Made by a program: the position numbers and the translations under genes. A model generated the notes under the pieces. That model was not told the DNA's origin. It did no database searches and saw nothing but the letters and a program-made list of their open reading frames with translations. A stretch of DNA of 64,000 nucleotides from Chrysopilus asiliformis. Taxonomy: Eukaryota > Arthropoda > Insecta > Diptera > Rhagionidae. Of the stretch, positions 1-11,122 are shown piece after piece. The DNA is taken from positions 70,390,994 through 70,454,993 of the forward strand of contig OZ035960.1 in assembly GCA_964034945.1 (NCBI GenBank), given 5' to 3'. How positions within the stretch are numbered: position 1 is the stretch's first letter; every line of letters begins with the position of its first letter.

Positions 1-640
1 CGACGACCTGCATACGGCGTAATTAGCCTCGGGCTGGCAAATTTAGCCTATGACTGGCGCGCGTTCGCCTGCATCCGGAAAAGTAAAACTTGTGTTGACC
101 TGTGGCCGTAGAAATTCTGAAATTAAACCACCTGCAGGTGAAGTAAAGCGTTGGGAGCTGCACGAGTTGACCTGAGATAGGTTTTTCCACGATGTAATGC
201 CATGTAATGACGATTAAGCCACTCATAGCTTGAATATTTAGCCAACCATAGGTCAACTGAAGACCAGGGCAAGGCGAACTGAAGCAATGTGACGTCAGTA
301 AAGCGGTTGCAGCCTTAACAAGCCGCTAATAGGAGAACTTGTTGACCGCTGTGCGTTGTATTCGAAGAGCAGTCAAACCGACACAGTCTTATCATAAAAG
401 GTTAAACAACAACAGGCTTATTACGCCTCTGCTAGTTGCACTCCCAAGCTTTGCATTGCCTAACACAGGCTTATTATCCGGCAATAGTTAATTTTATAAA
501 AAGTAAAACAGGAACAGGGTTATTAGGCCTGTGTTAGTTGCACTTCTAAGCATTGCATTGCCATACTTTACCAGCCTCAGGTCAACTGTACACGAGTGAC
601 AGGTTTAATGGCGTGTGTGAGTTGCATTCGTTTGCGGAAA
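1..640. repeat. Degenerate ~21-bp repeat block 1
   Basis: No gene is visible. The stretch repeats loosely related words such as TTGACCTG, AGGTCAACTG, TTAGCCT and AGGCTTATTA every 18-30 bases. The same vocabulary returns at 2640-3370, so these look like two parts of one degenerate minisatellite separated by later insertions. It is less AT-rich than its surroundings. Confidence 0.5.
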
Positions 641-856
641 TTCGTAATAGCCGTCACTCTCTTGTTAGCAATCGACGCAGAAAGGACATTTTTTAGTGAG
701 TGAAAAGTGCAAGTTCGAGTTAATTAAGGAACCGTCTGGAATCAAAGGTAAGTTTTTCGTTTCAATAAGCATGTTTTTTGGTTCAGTTAACAAATTAACC
801 TGAAATCAAAATGGTTTCAATAAAATTTAAAACTACAGACAATCTTCCATTCCCTT
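641..856. other. Unassigned non-coding stretch
   Basis: I see no gene or recognisable repeat here. It separates the degenerate repeat block from the microsatellite-cored element that begins with a CCCGTATGGTGA motif near 860. Confidence 0.4.
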
Positions 857-1387
857 TTTATACCCGTATGGTGAAACCAAAGGGTATATTAACTTTGCCT
901 TACCGTTTGTAACGCCAAGAACCCGTCATCACACACAAAAATGAATTACACCAGTGTGTTTAGAATGATAAAAAAAATTAATTTTTGCATGTCCGTCCGT
1001 CCGTCCGTCCGTCTGTCCGTCTGTGGTGCGGATTGCGGGCGCACGGATTGAGCTAGAGCCTTGAAATTTTTCGTAGATCCGTTTTTCGTAAAATGTGAAT
1101 CCAAGTTCGTTAATGGGCAAAATTGGTAAACCCCTTACGAATGAAAACGTTTTTTGCGATTATCTCAAAAACTTATCAAAAAAGCGCAAGAACAAAAGTT
1201 ATTTAGAATATTATTCTACACAAAACTTCCATACATCAAAATCCGATTGGAATAAATTTTAAAAAATTTGATTGAAAAGTTTGACTTCAAAGTGGAATTT
1301 TGATACAACTGTTCGCCGTTCACTTAAATCACCATACGGGTTTTCAATAATTGCCAGACTGGCAATTATAGCTTTTGTTATGTTTTT
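857..1387 (-). mobile_element. Microsatellite-cored repeat, family A (full copy)
   Basis: This is the first of about ten related copies in the window. One end has ACCCGTATGGTGAAACC and the other has TCACCATACGGGT followed by GCCAGACTGGCAATTAT, so the two ends carry an inverted CCCGTATGGTGA motif just inside the termini. A GTCC/GTCT tetranucleotide microsatellite lies near 990-1025. No coding potential is seen. Subterminal inverted motifs plus a microsatellite core resemble Helentron-associated interspersed elements such as Drosophila DINE-1; that assignment is inference. Confidence 0.6.
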
Positions 1388-1807
1388 AACTCGTGAAATT
1401 CATAGTATTGTACCGATAACGCTTAGAAAATTGTTATATCATTTATTCGGTTAAAAAACTATTTTGGTAAATTGCGTACGAGTAAAATGCACATAGCTTT
1501 ATTTCGCTTTTAAACAGTTGAGTTCAACGTGATATTTCGCGCTGTTAATGCTTTGCCTGATTTGCAGATGTAATACTAAACGGAAATAATAAAATAAAAA
1601 AAATCAATATTTTTGTCCCTTGTGTAGACTTAGTCTAGGCGCGCATCATTGCCAACGCATGTAGAATGTTGCTCACGTTGCAATTTTGGTTTTGAAAACG
1701 CGTACAATCTAATATTGGAGCTGGTAACGAAGGGTTTTTCGGGCTTACTAATTTAACATTTGGTTATTTCTACTTAAATCTACTATGATGCATGATGAAA
1801 TACTAGT
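1388..1807. other. Unassigned non-coding stretch
   Basis: AT-rich DNA without a recognisable gene. It lies between a family A copy and the TTAA-flanked element that follows. Confidence 0.35.
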
Positions 1808-1811
1808 TTAA

Positions 1812-2599
1812 CCAATTAACGCCCGCTGTACTCAAACGAGTACACCGGACATATCTGTGATAATAAGTTAAAATATTTTTAGCCGATTTTCAGACAAAAC
1901 CAAACTGATCTCAATTTGTATTTACAAAAAGATCATTTTTGCTTTGCCTGAAAATCGACTTAAGCTACTTTAACTTATTACCACAGATTTATGTATACAT
2001 TTTTTCAGAATTTTCTTTTTTTTTTGTTTATTTTATAAGAATGGCTTGGTTTATGTGTTAAAAATATTCAGTGATTTTCTCATTAATTGGTTAAAGGTAT
2101 TTTAAAAATTGAAATTGCCAATTCAGCAGCATCCTTACTAAAGCAGTGCGCACTTGGCCTAATATTGGATAGCGATAACATTTTAACTGAGCTAGTGTTC
2201 ATACACGGAGATCTATAAAAATAATTGTTGCGGCATTGATAGGTTGACTTTCAAGGAATTTTAGTTGAAGGTGTCTTTGGCAGTTTTTTTAAAAACAATA
2301 TTTTTAAATTATTAAGTCCCTTTAATCCACCTTTTCATCTACTTCCAGAAATTCCAAGTGGAAAGCATATCAAGTGGAAAATAGGCACATATCTATCTGT
2401 CCCTGTACAACACCTTGATTTGCGATTAATGTCAACCATGCGAATAGTGTCATATAATTTAAAATAAAAATTTTTCTTTACGATACCATTTAATTGTAAC
2501 ATGAATGTATATAATAAATAAAATGTAATTAAAATAAAACATCAATTGTTCTTTATTGTAAACTCGTTGTGGCCATATGGCAACCCCGGCGTTAATAGG
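1812..2599. mobile_element. Non-autonomous piggyBac-type element with TTAA duplication
   Basis: TTAA at 1808-1811 is followed by CCAATTAACGCCCG, and the far end reads CGGCGTTAATAGG followed by TTAA at 2600-2603. The ends are therefore inverted repeats (CCWATTAACGCC) flanked by the TTAA target typical of piggyBac elements. Inside, 1852-1893 and 1948-1988 form a further imperfect inverted repeat. No transposase reading frame is visible, so the element is non-autonomous if the assignment is right. Confidence 0.55.
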
Positions 2600-2639
2600 T
2601 TAAGATGATATTCCGCAATAATGGGACTCTAATAAGTGA

Positions 2640-3370
2640 AAAAGTATGGCGTGGGGGCTAATACTTTGGTTGCTGCAAGTGTATTTTGAGCTTCCTGGGG
2701 GAAGATAGTAGATCTCCTGCGGCAGGTATACTATGAGGCTGCTACAGGTCAGCTGTACAGCTGCAGGAGGAAAGGTAAGCTTGAGGTAGGTGTAAAATTG
2801 ACTTTCAGCAGGAGAAAAATAAGGCTGGTTCAGGAGACTTGACCTGCGGTAGGTCTATTTTAAAGCTGCACCAGGTCACTGGTCAACCACGGGTGGTTTT
2901 ACTAGCCTGCTACACGTAGATTGTGAGCCTCCACTAGGTAACGTAAACTTGTGGCAGGTTACCGTCAAGCTGTCCCTGGGCGACAGTTAGCCTAAAGTAG
3001 CGTTAATCGCGACAAGTTAGTCGTTCGTAGGTTGACTGTCGGCCTGTGGTAGAATTACTTGACCTGCTGCAGGTGCATTGTCGAGCTACAGGCGTTTAAC
3101 ACTGCATTCATACAGCGCTCATGGGTGTACTATAAGCCTATGGCTCCTGTATAATGTGGTTTAATACACCTGGCAATGGTTTATTAAGCCTGTATCAGTT
3201 TTAGTTAGCCATTGGTAGTTAAACTAGTTTTGTAATTCTCGCCCGACTGAGGCTTACTTACGCCTGAAACAGGCTAAAACCATGTAACTTGATCTAACTA
3301 CGTCAAACTTAAGCAGGTTAACTCTGTCAGCCGGCTAGAGGTCAGAGTTAACCTGACAAAAAGTTGACCT
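2640..3370. repeat. Degenerate ~21-bp repeat block 2
   Basis: Units of about 18-25 bases built on a quasi-palindrome of the form ACCTGC..GCAGGT recur across the block, for example near 2715, 2746, 2841, 2873, 2945 and 3060. AGGTCA or TGACCT occurs at least five times. No reading frame is supported. The same pattern fills 1-640. Confidence 0.6.
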
Positions 3371-3600
3371 GCAGTACATTTATCATTTTTCTGAGTGTAA
3401 ATGCACATCGAACTTCGCAGAATTTTATGTGCATTTATCCGTGTTTTGCATTTATCCGTAGCACGGAAGCACGGAGTAATACACATTAATGTGCAATTAT
3501 GCGAGTCAAATATAAACATGCAACTTTAATATTCCTGGAATAAACATTTAAATTCAATTAGGCTACACAAAAACAAAGAATCTAATTAAGAATTCATTTT

Positions 3601-4240
3601 ATCACATAAAAAAAAAATTTTTCTAAAAAAAATAAAACCGACTTTAAAAAAAACTGAAAAGAGAAAAAAGCACTAAAAAGAAAAAAATAATTTAAAACTA
3701 TGTCCATTAATAGCGTATTTAAAATTCGGCTTTTTTGGAGTGGCGTTAAATTTACACTAAATAAAATCGTTGTAAAATTTCTATTGTCAAGTTTCGCACA
3801 AAATCAGTTTGTACATGGAGACAAAAAATAGGATAGATTTCTACAAAAAATAGTAACATATGAGACAGTGGCCTTTTTTATAGCGATTGCTTAAAAATAG
3901 GGAATCCAATTTGGGACATAAAAGAACTTAGTTTTGGTGCTTCTAAGAGCCGTGTCTATAGTTAATCTGTTTGACAACAGAATTTTTGGAGTCGATCTTA
4001 GTTCTTAGTTAGCCTTAAGGGTTAGAAAGTATGTAAACGATTAGCCTTAAGGGTTAGAAAGTATGTAATTTATTTTAGTTGCAAATTTAACGCCACTCCA
4101 AAAAAGCCGAATTTTAAATACGCTATTAATGGACATAGTTTTAAATTATTTTTTTCTTTTTAGTGCTTTTTTCTCTTTTCAGTTTTTTTTAAAGTCGGTT
4201 TTATTTTTTTTAGAAATTTTTTTTTTATTTCGAACGTTTT
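3601..4240. repeat. Palindromic (foldback-like) element
   Basis: Arms of about 150 bases at 3601-3757 and 4085-4240 are near-perfect inverted repeats containing GCACTAAAAAGAAAAAAATA and GGAGTGGCGTTAAATTTA. The 330-base centre has no gene. Similar A-rich arms occur in the palindromes at 9361-9660 and 51645-51925. Confidence 0.75.
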
Positions 4241-4446
4241 TAGTTTAATTTTTTAATATAGGTAAAATTACAAAGGGTTTGAGGGGATAAGTCCGCAGAT
4301 GAGAAATATATAAAAGAATCTTCCAGATATTCTACTGAACACAATACAAAGAATTTTACTCGATATCCCAAGCAGGGAGGGGTTTGAAGGGGTAGGTTAA
4401 CACGGGGGAAATATATAAAATAACCTTCCTTGTGTTGTACTGAACA

Positions 4447-4745
4447 TAACAAAAGCTATAATTGCCAATCTGGCAATTATTGAAAACCTGTATGGTGATA
4501 TTGGTATCTTAATTCGAGCATTTGTACCAAAATTACACTTTGAAGTCGAACTTTCCAATCAGATTTTTTAAAATTTATTCCAATCGGATTTTGATGTATG
4601 AGAGTTTTATGTAGAATCATATTCTAAATAACTTTTGTTCTTTGACTTTTTTGATAAGATGCACCGTTTTTGAGACATTCGGAAAAAACGTTTTCGTTTG
4701 TATGGGGGGTACCCCCCCTAATGGTCCATTTTTGCCCATGAACGA
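4447..4745 (+). mobile_element. Family A repeat, partial
   Basis: Begins with AACATAACAAAAGCTATAAT and GCCAATCTGGCAATTATTG, then CTGTATGGTGAT, and runs to the GGGGGGTACCCCCCC palindrome and CCATTTTTGCCCATGAACG. It stops before the microsatellite core, so it is truncated. Confidence 0.65.
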
Positions 4746-5155
4746 ACCGGGGTCCAACCAGGAACTTTCTCTACAACTTTCTCTTTGGGATGACCAAAAT
4801 CGGTCAACCCAGTAAAAAGTTAGGCGTGAACATACATTAAAAAAAAAAAAAAAAAATTCAGGTGGAATTGAGAACCTTTTCCTTTTTGGAAGTCGGTTAA
4901 AAATAACAAAAATCACTCTTTTTTTGGTGTGATTACATTTTATTTTTGCACATGTGCATTTAAGCGTGTAAAATTTCATGTAATTTATACTTTTGCAGTA
5001 TGAAAATGGTTGCATTTAAGCAAGTATTGCAATTAAGCGTGTGTATATATTCATATGAAAAATGCTTTAAAATCCTCCAGGCACAAATTTTGCGTGCAAT
5101 TACACGAGCTTTGCATTTAAGCGTGTTGCATTTAAGTGTGTTTTACTGTATCAAT

Positions 5156-5712
5156 GGATAATTCATGGCTTTAAATCACATCCTTTTATCTTACCGTTCT
5201 TCTTCCGCCACAATGTCCATAATTGGAATTATAAAATCAATTTTTTGGATTGAAAAAAAAAATTTCTTCCCAAACAACTAAAATTTATTTTTGTTATCGT
5301 AACAACACTTTTAACCATTTCTAACAAGCAATAGTGCACTCTGAATACTGTTTTATTTGACAATTTTTAGCTTAACAATATTATCGAAAGTTCATAGCAA
5401 GCAAAGTGAAATGTGAATACCGATTTCTATTTAAACAATTGTTATGGGTATTAACAAGCAATAATAGCTTTTGTGAATAAGCATGATTATTGTGGCACTA
5501 CGACTAAGAATTTTCCTTCAAAGGTTTTAATTAAACAATATTTTTATCATTTGACCCTTTTTTTTTTTACTACTTTCTGAATCTAGTAATTCTGCATTGT
5601 TTTTAATATTTTGTAATTTTGGATAAAGTGTAATAACCTTAATAAAATTCATTAGTTATTACCTGAAAGAAATTCTTTTCCAATGGTATTTTATTAATTT
5701 ATTAATTAATTT
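5156..5712. other. Unassigned AT-rich stretch
   Basis: No gene or clear repeat is visible. It ends in a run of TTAATTTATTAAT just before the hAT transposase fragment. The missing 5' end of that gene is not here. Confidence 0.35.
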
Positions 5713-6023
5713 ATTAATGCACAAACGCACTTCAATAATTCAACATAATGAAAATGTGACAAAAAATAGAAACATAATGAAAAGGCTTATCGATACAGTT
5801 TGTTTACTAGGATCTCAAGAAATTGCTTTTCGAGGTCACGATGAATCTATTGATTCTCATAATCGAGGAAATTACGTAGAAGTTTTACAACTTATAGCAA
5901 AATACGATCCCTTGCTTTACAATCACCTGAATAATGCTTCTGTTTTTTCTGGGTTATCAAATAGAATTCAAAATGATTTAATAGAAAGTATCAAAAATGT
6001 ACTTGTGTCCCAAATAAAAAAAA

Positions 6024-6178
6024 ACATGTGTGTGCAGTGTACACGCGGTAGAAGTGAAACCTTAGGAAAACTAAACAGCGAGAGAATGAGACGAATGCGG
6101 TATCAGGTGTGGGATAGTTATAGCGTTTATTTATTATAATATTGGTACCAAGTTCAAAAGTCATATTATATTTTTATT
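6024..6178 (-). repeat. Helentron-like 3' terminal hairpin module, copy 1
   Basis: A segment of about 155 bases starting with a hairpin (GTGTGTGCAGTGTACACGC) directly after a run of A. It is shared with 13120-13272 and 53111-53268. At 13120 it is exactly the downstream end of an endonuclease-coding remnant on the minus strand, so it is probably the 3' end of that rolling-circle element. Confidence 0.6.
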
Positions 6179-6181
6179 GAA

Positions 6182-6556
6182 AATCTAATACCGGATTGGT
6201 GATCAGCGACCCCAAAAACCCTAAAATGCAAATTTTTCCGGGGAAAATGGGAAAAAGGATATTTTCATTATCCTTACAGGACCTTCCGTTTCGAATTTTG
6301 AAAATCTAATATCGGATTCGTGATCAGTGACCCCAAAAACCCTATAGTGCAAATTTTTCCGGGGAAAAATGGGAAAAAGGATATTTTCATTATCCTTACA
6401 GGACCTTCCGTTTCGAATTTTGAAAACCTAATACCGGATTCGTGATCAGCGACCCCAAAAACCCTAAAATGCAAATTTTTCCGGGGAAAAATGGGAAAAA
6501 GGATATTTTTATTATCCTTACAGGACCTTCCGTTTCGAATTTTGAAAATCTACATA
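6182..6556 (+). repeat. 121-bp tandem repeat array a
   Basis: About three units, each with ACCGGATTCGTGATCAGCG, CCCCAAAAACCCTA, a TTTTTCCGGGGAAAAATGGG step, AAAGGATATTTTCATTATCC and CCTTACAGGACCTTCCGTT. Units are 121-122 bases apart. Related arrays occur throughout the window in both orientations. Confidence 0.85.
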
Positions 6557-8599
6557 GATAAAAACCTGCTCCTGGCAACACAGACTATTTTGAAAAAAAC
6601 CGCATAAAAAGCAGTCCAGTAGTTTTTGAGTTTTGTAATCTCAGGCAGACAGACAAACAATAAAACATCCATTTTTATTTATATACGAGTAGATATGTAT
6701 ATATTGCAATTTATGACGAAACATAATTTATCGCCTCCTCTCTCCACTTCCTCCCTCCTACCACTTCTCCCTTCTCCCCTTTCCCTTCCGGTACCCCGCC
6801 CTCTTCCCCTTCCCCTTCCTCCTTCCCATCAATCTTGTTTACGATAAATTGACTGGCACCCATCTGTATTCTATCTCATTTTCTCGTAGGCTAAAATATC
6901 CTATCTCTTTTTACTGTCGCTTTTTCGTTTCATCGAGTTTGAAATCACTCACAACGCCGCTAAAGAAGTTTTCACTTCAAAAAGAGGTATCAGAAACTAG
7001 TTTCGTTGCTATTTTGCTTGATGAAACTTCCGATGTATCTCAAAAATCCCAATTATCAGTGATTTTGAGATACGTTTACAAAGGCGAGCCAGTTGAACGA
7101 TTTTTGGGATTTCATGACGTGAGTGCTGATAAAACAGCTCAAGCTCTATCATTATTTGTAAAAAAATATAGTTGAGTATTGGGGATGTGAGCAAAAACTA
7201 GTTGCTCAAACATATGATGGAGCTGCAGTGATGTCTGGTTCATTGAACGGAACTCAAAAGTTGGTAAGGGACTTTTTTCCCAACGCCATATTTATCCATT
7301 ATTTTGCTCACGTTTTGAACTTAGTGTTATCTAAGTCAGTGTCATTTATTAAAGAATGTAAAATATTTTTTTCAAGCCTTTCTGGATTAGTGTCGTTTTT
7401 TTCAAATTCCTCAAAAAGGACTTGTGCTCTTGAGAAAATTGTTAATAAAAGATTTCCAAAAGTAGCTCCGACCCGATGGAACTACTTTTCTCGAATTGTC
7501 AATACAGTTAACCAATATTGGGAGCCTTTATGCGAGTTCTTTGAGAGTATTTTAGAAAATCAAGAGCACTGGGATCAAGAAACAATTTGTTTATCAAGAG
7601 GCCACTTACATTTTTTAAACAATTTCAATACAGTATTTCTGCTTAATGTATTTTCTGAAATTTTCAGCTACACTGATATTCTGTATGAGATTTTACAAAA
7701 TCCTAATTCTGACATTGGGTTCGCCATAGGCCAAGTTCAAAACACAAAAACGAAAATCTGTTTTATGCGTGAAAAATTTTCCGATCAATATTTGAAAACC
7801 AAAAGGTTAGTTGGAGATCCAAAGGCAATGCGGAAAAATCGACAAGAAATTATCCCAGAAAGCCATTTTAAACAAGTTTACTTCGAAATTTTGGATACAA
7901 TTTCACTTCAAATAGAGGAAAGATTTAAATATCTCCCCCAAACCAAATTTCTTGAATTGGTCAATACACAAAGATTTGCCAAGTACGCTCAACATTTTCC
8001 GGAGGACTCTTTAAATTCTCTTAAAAATAGTTATGGAAAATTTTTCGATTTTGTTAAACTGACTAACGAACTCACTGTCGTCTATACATCAGAAACATTT
8101 AAAGGAAAAAATTGTTTGGAGCTTCTTAGTCACATCGAAGAATGTGGATTGACTGATGTCTTAACGGAAACCAAAAAATTAATAAATTTAATATTAACCA
8201 TTCCATGTGCGACAGCTGGGGTAGAGCGGACATTTTCAGCTCTAAAAAGAATTAAATCTTACATAAGAAATACAATGGGTCAAGAAAGACTTTCTTCCTT
8301 GTCATTGATATCGATCGAAAGCTCTTTGTTGTCCACACTAAAAGTTTCCGGCTCCTTCTATGACAATGTAATTGACGATTTTGCAAAATCAGAACGCAGA
8401 ATTGATTTGGTGTACAAAGTTTAGACAAGTCTGCGCACCCTTATGTGGTTTGCACCGCACGCCACTGATTGTTTTCACTTCTGTTGGCAGTCCCCAATGA
8501 CAGCCTGTTTTTTATTACTTAATTTATCTTTAAAATTTATATTCTTACTACTGAATAAGTGTAAACTACATCGCGCCAGGTACGGGTTCAATTTCTGAG

Positions 8600-8940
8600 C
8601 GGTGACAAATAGATCCGTTTTTCGTAAAATGCAAGGTTAAGTTCGTTAAAGGGCAAAAATGGACTATTAGGGGGGTACCCCCCATATGAACGAAAATGTT
8701 TTTGCGAATATCTCAAAAACTGTTCATATTATCAAATAAGTGCAAGAACAAAAGTTATTTAGGATATGATTCTAAATAAAACTCCTATACATCAAAATCC
8801 TATTGGAACAAATTTTAAAAAATCTTATTGGAAAGTTTGACTTCAAACTGAAATTTTGATACAACTGTTCGAATTTTGATAGGAATATCACTATACGAGT
8901 TTCTAATAATTGCCAGACTGGCAATTATAGGTTTTGTTAT
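8600..8940 (-). mobile_element. Family A repeat, partial
   Basis: Contains GATCCGTTTTTCGTAAAATG, the GGGGGGTACCCCCC palindrome, ACATCAAAATCCTATTGGA and ends with CAGACTGGCAATTAT and GTTTTGTTATG. The microsatellite half is missing. Confidence 0.65.
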
Positions 8941-9360
8941 GCTTAAAATTTATGTTTGTCCGTCTGTCTGTATGTCGGTCGGTATTTCTGTCTGTTTGAC
9001 TGAATGTTTGTTCCGGCATCACGCAAAAACGGCGCGGCCGATTTTGATCAAACTTTGCACACAGGTACAGTTATTGACAGAATAAAGGATCTGATTCTTT
9101 TTGATGTCAATCCCCGTTTCTTCTGATATCTCTTACTCAAGGGTGTCGGATCCAGTTTAATAGCAACCCCTTTCCCTCTCTTGAAACCTCTTTATGCGCT
9201 TAAGGGTTTCGGATCCGATTTTCACCATGAGAGAGGTCAGCCCGCAGGGAAAATTTTTGCTCACTAATATCTACCCCTCCTTTTTATGTATAGCTAACGA
9301 TGGTATCTTTTTTCGGACAAAAAACAGTATATTTCACCTAAAAATTTAAAAAAGCAGTAA

Positions 9361-9660
9361 ATCGATTTGAAAATAAAATAAAATAAAAAATGTTAAAAAA
9401 AAGTTTTTATTAAAAAAGAATGCACTAAAAAGAAAAAAATAATTTTCTGGACGTTGTGTATCACAAATTTAAAAGCTTTTTAAAAGCGAGATAAATTTTT
9501 ATTTTATTGTTTTATGCTTTATCTCGCTTTTTAAAAGCTTTTATATTTGTGATACACAGCGTCCAGAAAATTATTTCTTTCTTTTTAGTGCATTCTTTTT
9601 TAATAAAAGCTTTTTTTTAAAATTTTTTTTTTTATTTTTTTTATTTTGTTCTTTTTAGTC
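9361..9660. repeat. Palindromic element
   Basis: Arms containing GCACTAAAAAGAAAAAAATA, TTTTCTGGACGTTGTGTATC and AAAGCTTTTTAAAAGCG pair as an inverted repeat around 9505. A second copy lies at 51645-51925, there also next to a 131-bp repeat unit. Confidence 0.8.
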
Positions 9661-9699
9661 TTCGAATATATCCTTACATTTGAGATGTCCTTACAGGCT

Positions 9700-10055
9700 T
9701 TTTAACTTGAGAATCGTATTCGGCGACCCCAAAAACCCCCAGAATAGATTTTTTTCCGGAAAATTTGGAGAAAAGGATAATCACGTTATCCTTACAGGAC
9801 CTTCCGTTATCCTTACTGACTTTTCAATGACAGATTCGGATTCAGCGACCCCAAAAACCCCCAGAATAGATTTTTTTCCGGAAAATTTGGAGAAAAGGAT
9901 AATCACGTTATCCTTACAGGACCTTCCGTTATCCTTACTGACTTTTCAATGACAGATTCGGATTCAGCGACCCCAAAAACCCCCAGAATAGATTTTTTTT
10001 CCGGAAAATTTGGAGAAAAGGATAATCACGTTATCCTTACAGGACCTTCCGTTAT
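9700..10055 (+). repeat. 131-bp variant tandem repeat array b
   Basis: About three units with GACAGATTCGGATTCAGCG, CCCCAAAAACCCCCAGAATA, TTTCCGGAAAATTTGGAGAA and GGATAATCACGTTATCC. The last is a near-palindrome. It is a diverged relative of the 121-bp family and is found inverted at 45730-46220. Confidence 0.85.
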
Positions 10056-10175
10056 CCTTACAAGGACGAAGTAGTGAAAATATTGTATTGTCATCGGACT
10101 TATATAAGTGTGCAAAATTTCAAGTCAATCGAACAAGCGGAAGTGGGTCAAAATTGGGTTGCAAGATTTGACCCC

Positions 10176-10183
<8 letters not shown>

Positions 10184-10232
<49 letters not shown>
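10184..10232 (+). repeat. (GACA)n microsatellite
   Basis: About twelve tandem GACA units follow a conserved non-coding stretch (10060-10180). The same stretch with a shorter tract occurs inverted at 45597-45725. Confidence 0.9.
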
Positions 10233-10236
<4 letters not shown>

Positions 10237-11122
10237 GCGAGCTAAATAAAAGCTTTTAAAAACAGTATTTTTCGCAGTATAAATTTTATTCAATGAAAAT
10301 TTGTGTCTTTGCTTTTAATTTCGACATTTTTATTCTTTTAAATTAACAATGGAAAGCAAAATCAAAGTAACGCGTTCTGAAGAAGGATGAATAATGACAA
10401 GACAGTAATCGATGGGGAAAGGAAGAAGCGAATCTATATGATATTTTGCCATCAATACTTCGCTGTTCGTCGTTTGAATGTATTTACACTTGCCATGTGT
10501 TGCCACTGTTTTGTGTTGCCACTGACGTTTTGCATTGCTATTAATAAATTTGAATTTCGAAACGTTAAAGAATTAAAGTTTTCTGATTATTTAAATACAG
10601 CATTTTGGGGAAAAAAGCAGTAATGCAGTATTGGAGTCTGAAAAACAATATAATACTGCGAAAAATAGTATAGATACCATCGTTATGTATAGCCTCCACC
10701 TGCTATCTTTTGCAATTCTAAAGGGATTTGGTGCTTCAATGTATGACATGAATTAAAAAGAATGACATTTCCCACAATATTGTCTTTCCCCGTGTGGATA
10801 ACCACCTTTTACCGTTATTGAATATATTGTAAGTAAACAGTACGATTTTGTAATACACCGTTGGGTCACAAAGAAAAATGTCTCTAAAAAAATTTCCCTT
10901 TTTTGGATTAACTATATGCATTTGACTCGAGGCCGAAGGCCGAGTAAAGAGGAAGGCGAGAGCTGAAATATATTTAAATAATTTTACGTAACACCTCCAT
11001 ACATCAAATTCCAACAATTCAAGCGCGAGGGGCGAGGCCGTAGGCCGACGGGGGCAGGGAGGCCGAAGGCCGACCTGCGGAAGGGGGATGAACCGCGAAG
11101 CGGTTCGGGGCGCAGCCCCTAG

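Larger units (their letters stand above)
3371..5155. mobile_element. Candidate element with TGCATTTA-type subterminal repeats
   Basis: Both ends carry scattered short repeats: variants of TGCATTTATCCGTG at 3395-3525 and of TGCATTTAAGCGTG at 4915-5150. The right end reads GTGTTTTACTG followed by TA, and a weaker CAGTA lies at the left end near 3370. Repeated motifs near both ends with CAGTA termini are compatible with a pogo-like element interrupted by a palindromic element (3601-4240) and a family A fragment (4447-4745). The left boundary is uncertain. Confidence 0.3.
6020..6980. mobile_element. Composite non-coding insertion within the hAT gene
   Basis: The block starts with the hairpin module ACATGTGTGTGCAGTGTACA and contains about three 121-bp tandem repeats (6182-6556), the reverse of a Helitron-like 5' sequence (6557-6690) and a pyrimidine-rich tract (6700-6840). 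It ends in GAAGTTTTCACTTC next to an A-run. The same final 300 bases recur at 55400-55710, where the flank differs, which fixes the right boundary near 6980. Both junctions are A-rich. Confidence 0.65.
5717..8424 (+). pseudogene. hAT transposase gene (ZMYM1-like), 5'-truncated and split by an insertion
   Basis: The gene would encode a hAT-superfamily transposase. Two coding parts fit one protein. The first, about 5717-6019, contains the segment AFRGHDES...SNRIQNDLIES, typical of the DUF4371 region of zinc-finger MYM-type-1-like transposases. The second, about 6980-8424, carries LLDETSDVS, then APTRWNYFSR, and ends with the dimerisation region CATAGVERTFSALKRIKS. Between them a 0.95 kb repeat insertion sits inside an A-run after the codons for SQIKK. 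A second lesion is a one-base shift in the A-run near 7163-7169, after which the frame continues in another phase. The N-terminus and left terminal repeat are missing. The right terminal repeat reads GCACGCCACTG, ending at 8467, which in reverse gives the usual hAT CAGTG start. It cannot make a full transposase. Confidence 0.85.
9295..10685. mobile_element. Non-autonomous element with 8-bp target duplication (hAT-like)
   Basis: TGTATAGC at 9287-9294 is repeated at 10686-10693. The ends are inverted repeats: TAACGATGGTATCT at the left and its complement at the right. Subterminal words such as AAACAGTAT and GCAGTA recur near both ends. An 8-bp duplication fits hAT or P-type elements; which one is inference. 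It inserted into a Helitron and holds a palindrome, tandem repeats and a GACA microsatellite, but no recognised transposase. Confidence 0.7.
8941..11122 (+). mobile_element. Non-autonomous Helitron with GC-rich 3' end, interrupted
   Basis: The left part (8941-9294) matches the reverse complement of the Helitron at 18746-19598, including GAATGTTTGTTCCGGCATCA and the ACAGGTACAGTTA segment. The right end is a GC-rich tract with GAGGCCGAAGGCCGA motifs, then the hairpin GGGGCGCAGCCCC directly before CTAG (11119-11122) and a T. A hairpin followed by CTAG and insertion before T is the classic Helitron 3' terminus. No TC start is visible, so the 5' end is probably truncated. An unrelated element occupies 9295-10685. 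No Rep/helicase coding is present. Confidence 0.7.

Noticed and set aside
10915..11122. GC-rich tract that could be taken for a CpG island, bacterial contamination or a ribosomal fragment
   Set aside because: It ends in a hairpin plus CTAG and shares GAGGCCGAAGGC motifs with the Helitron at 18746, so it is a Helitron 3' end.
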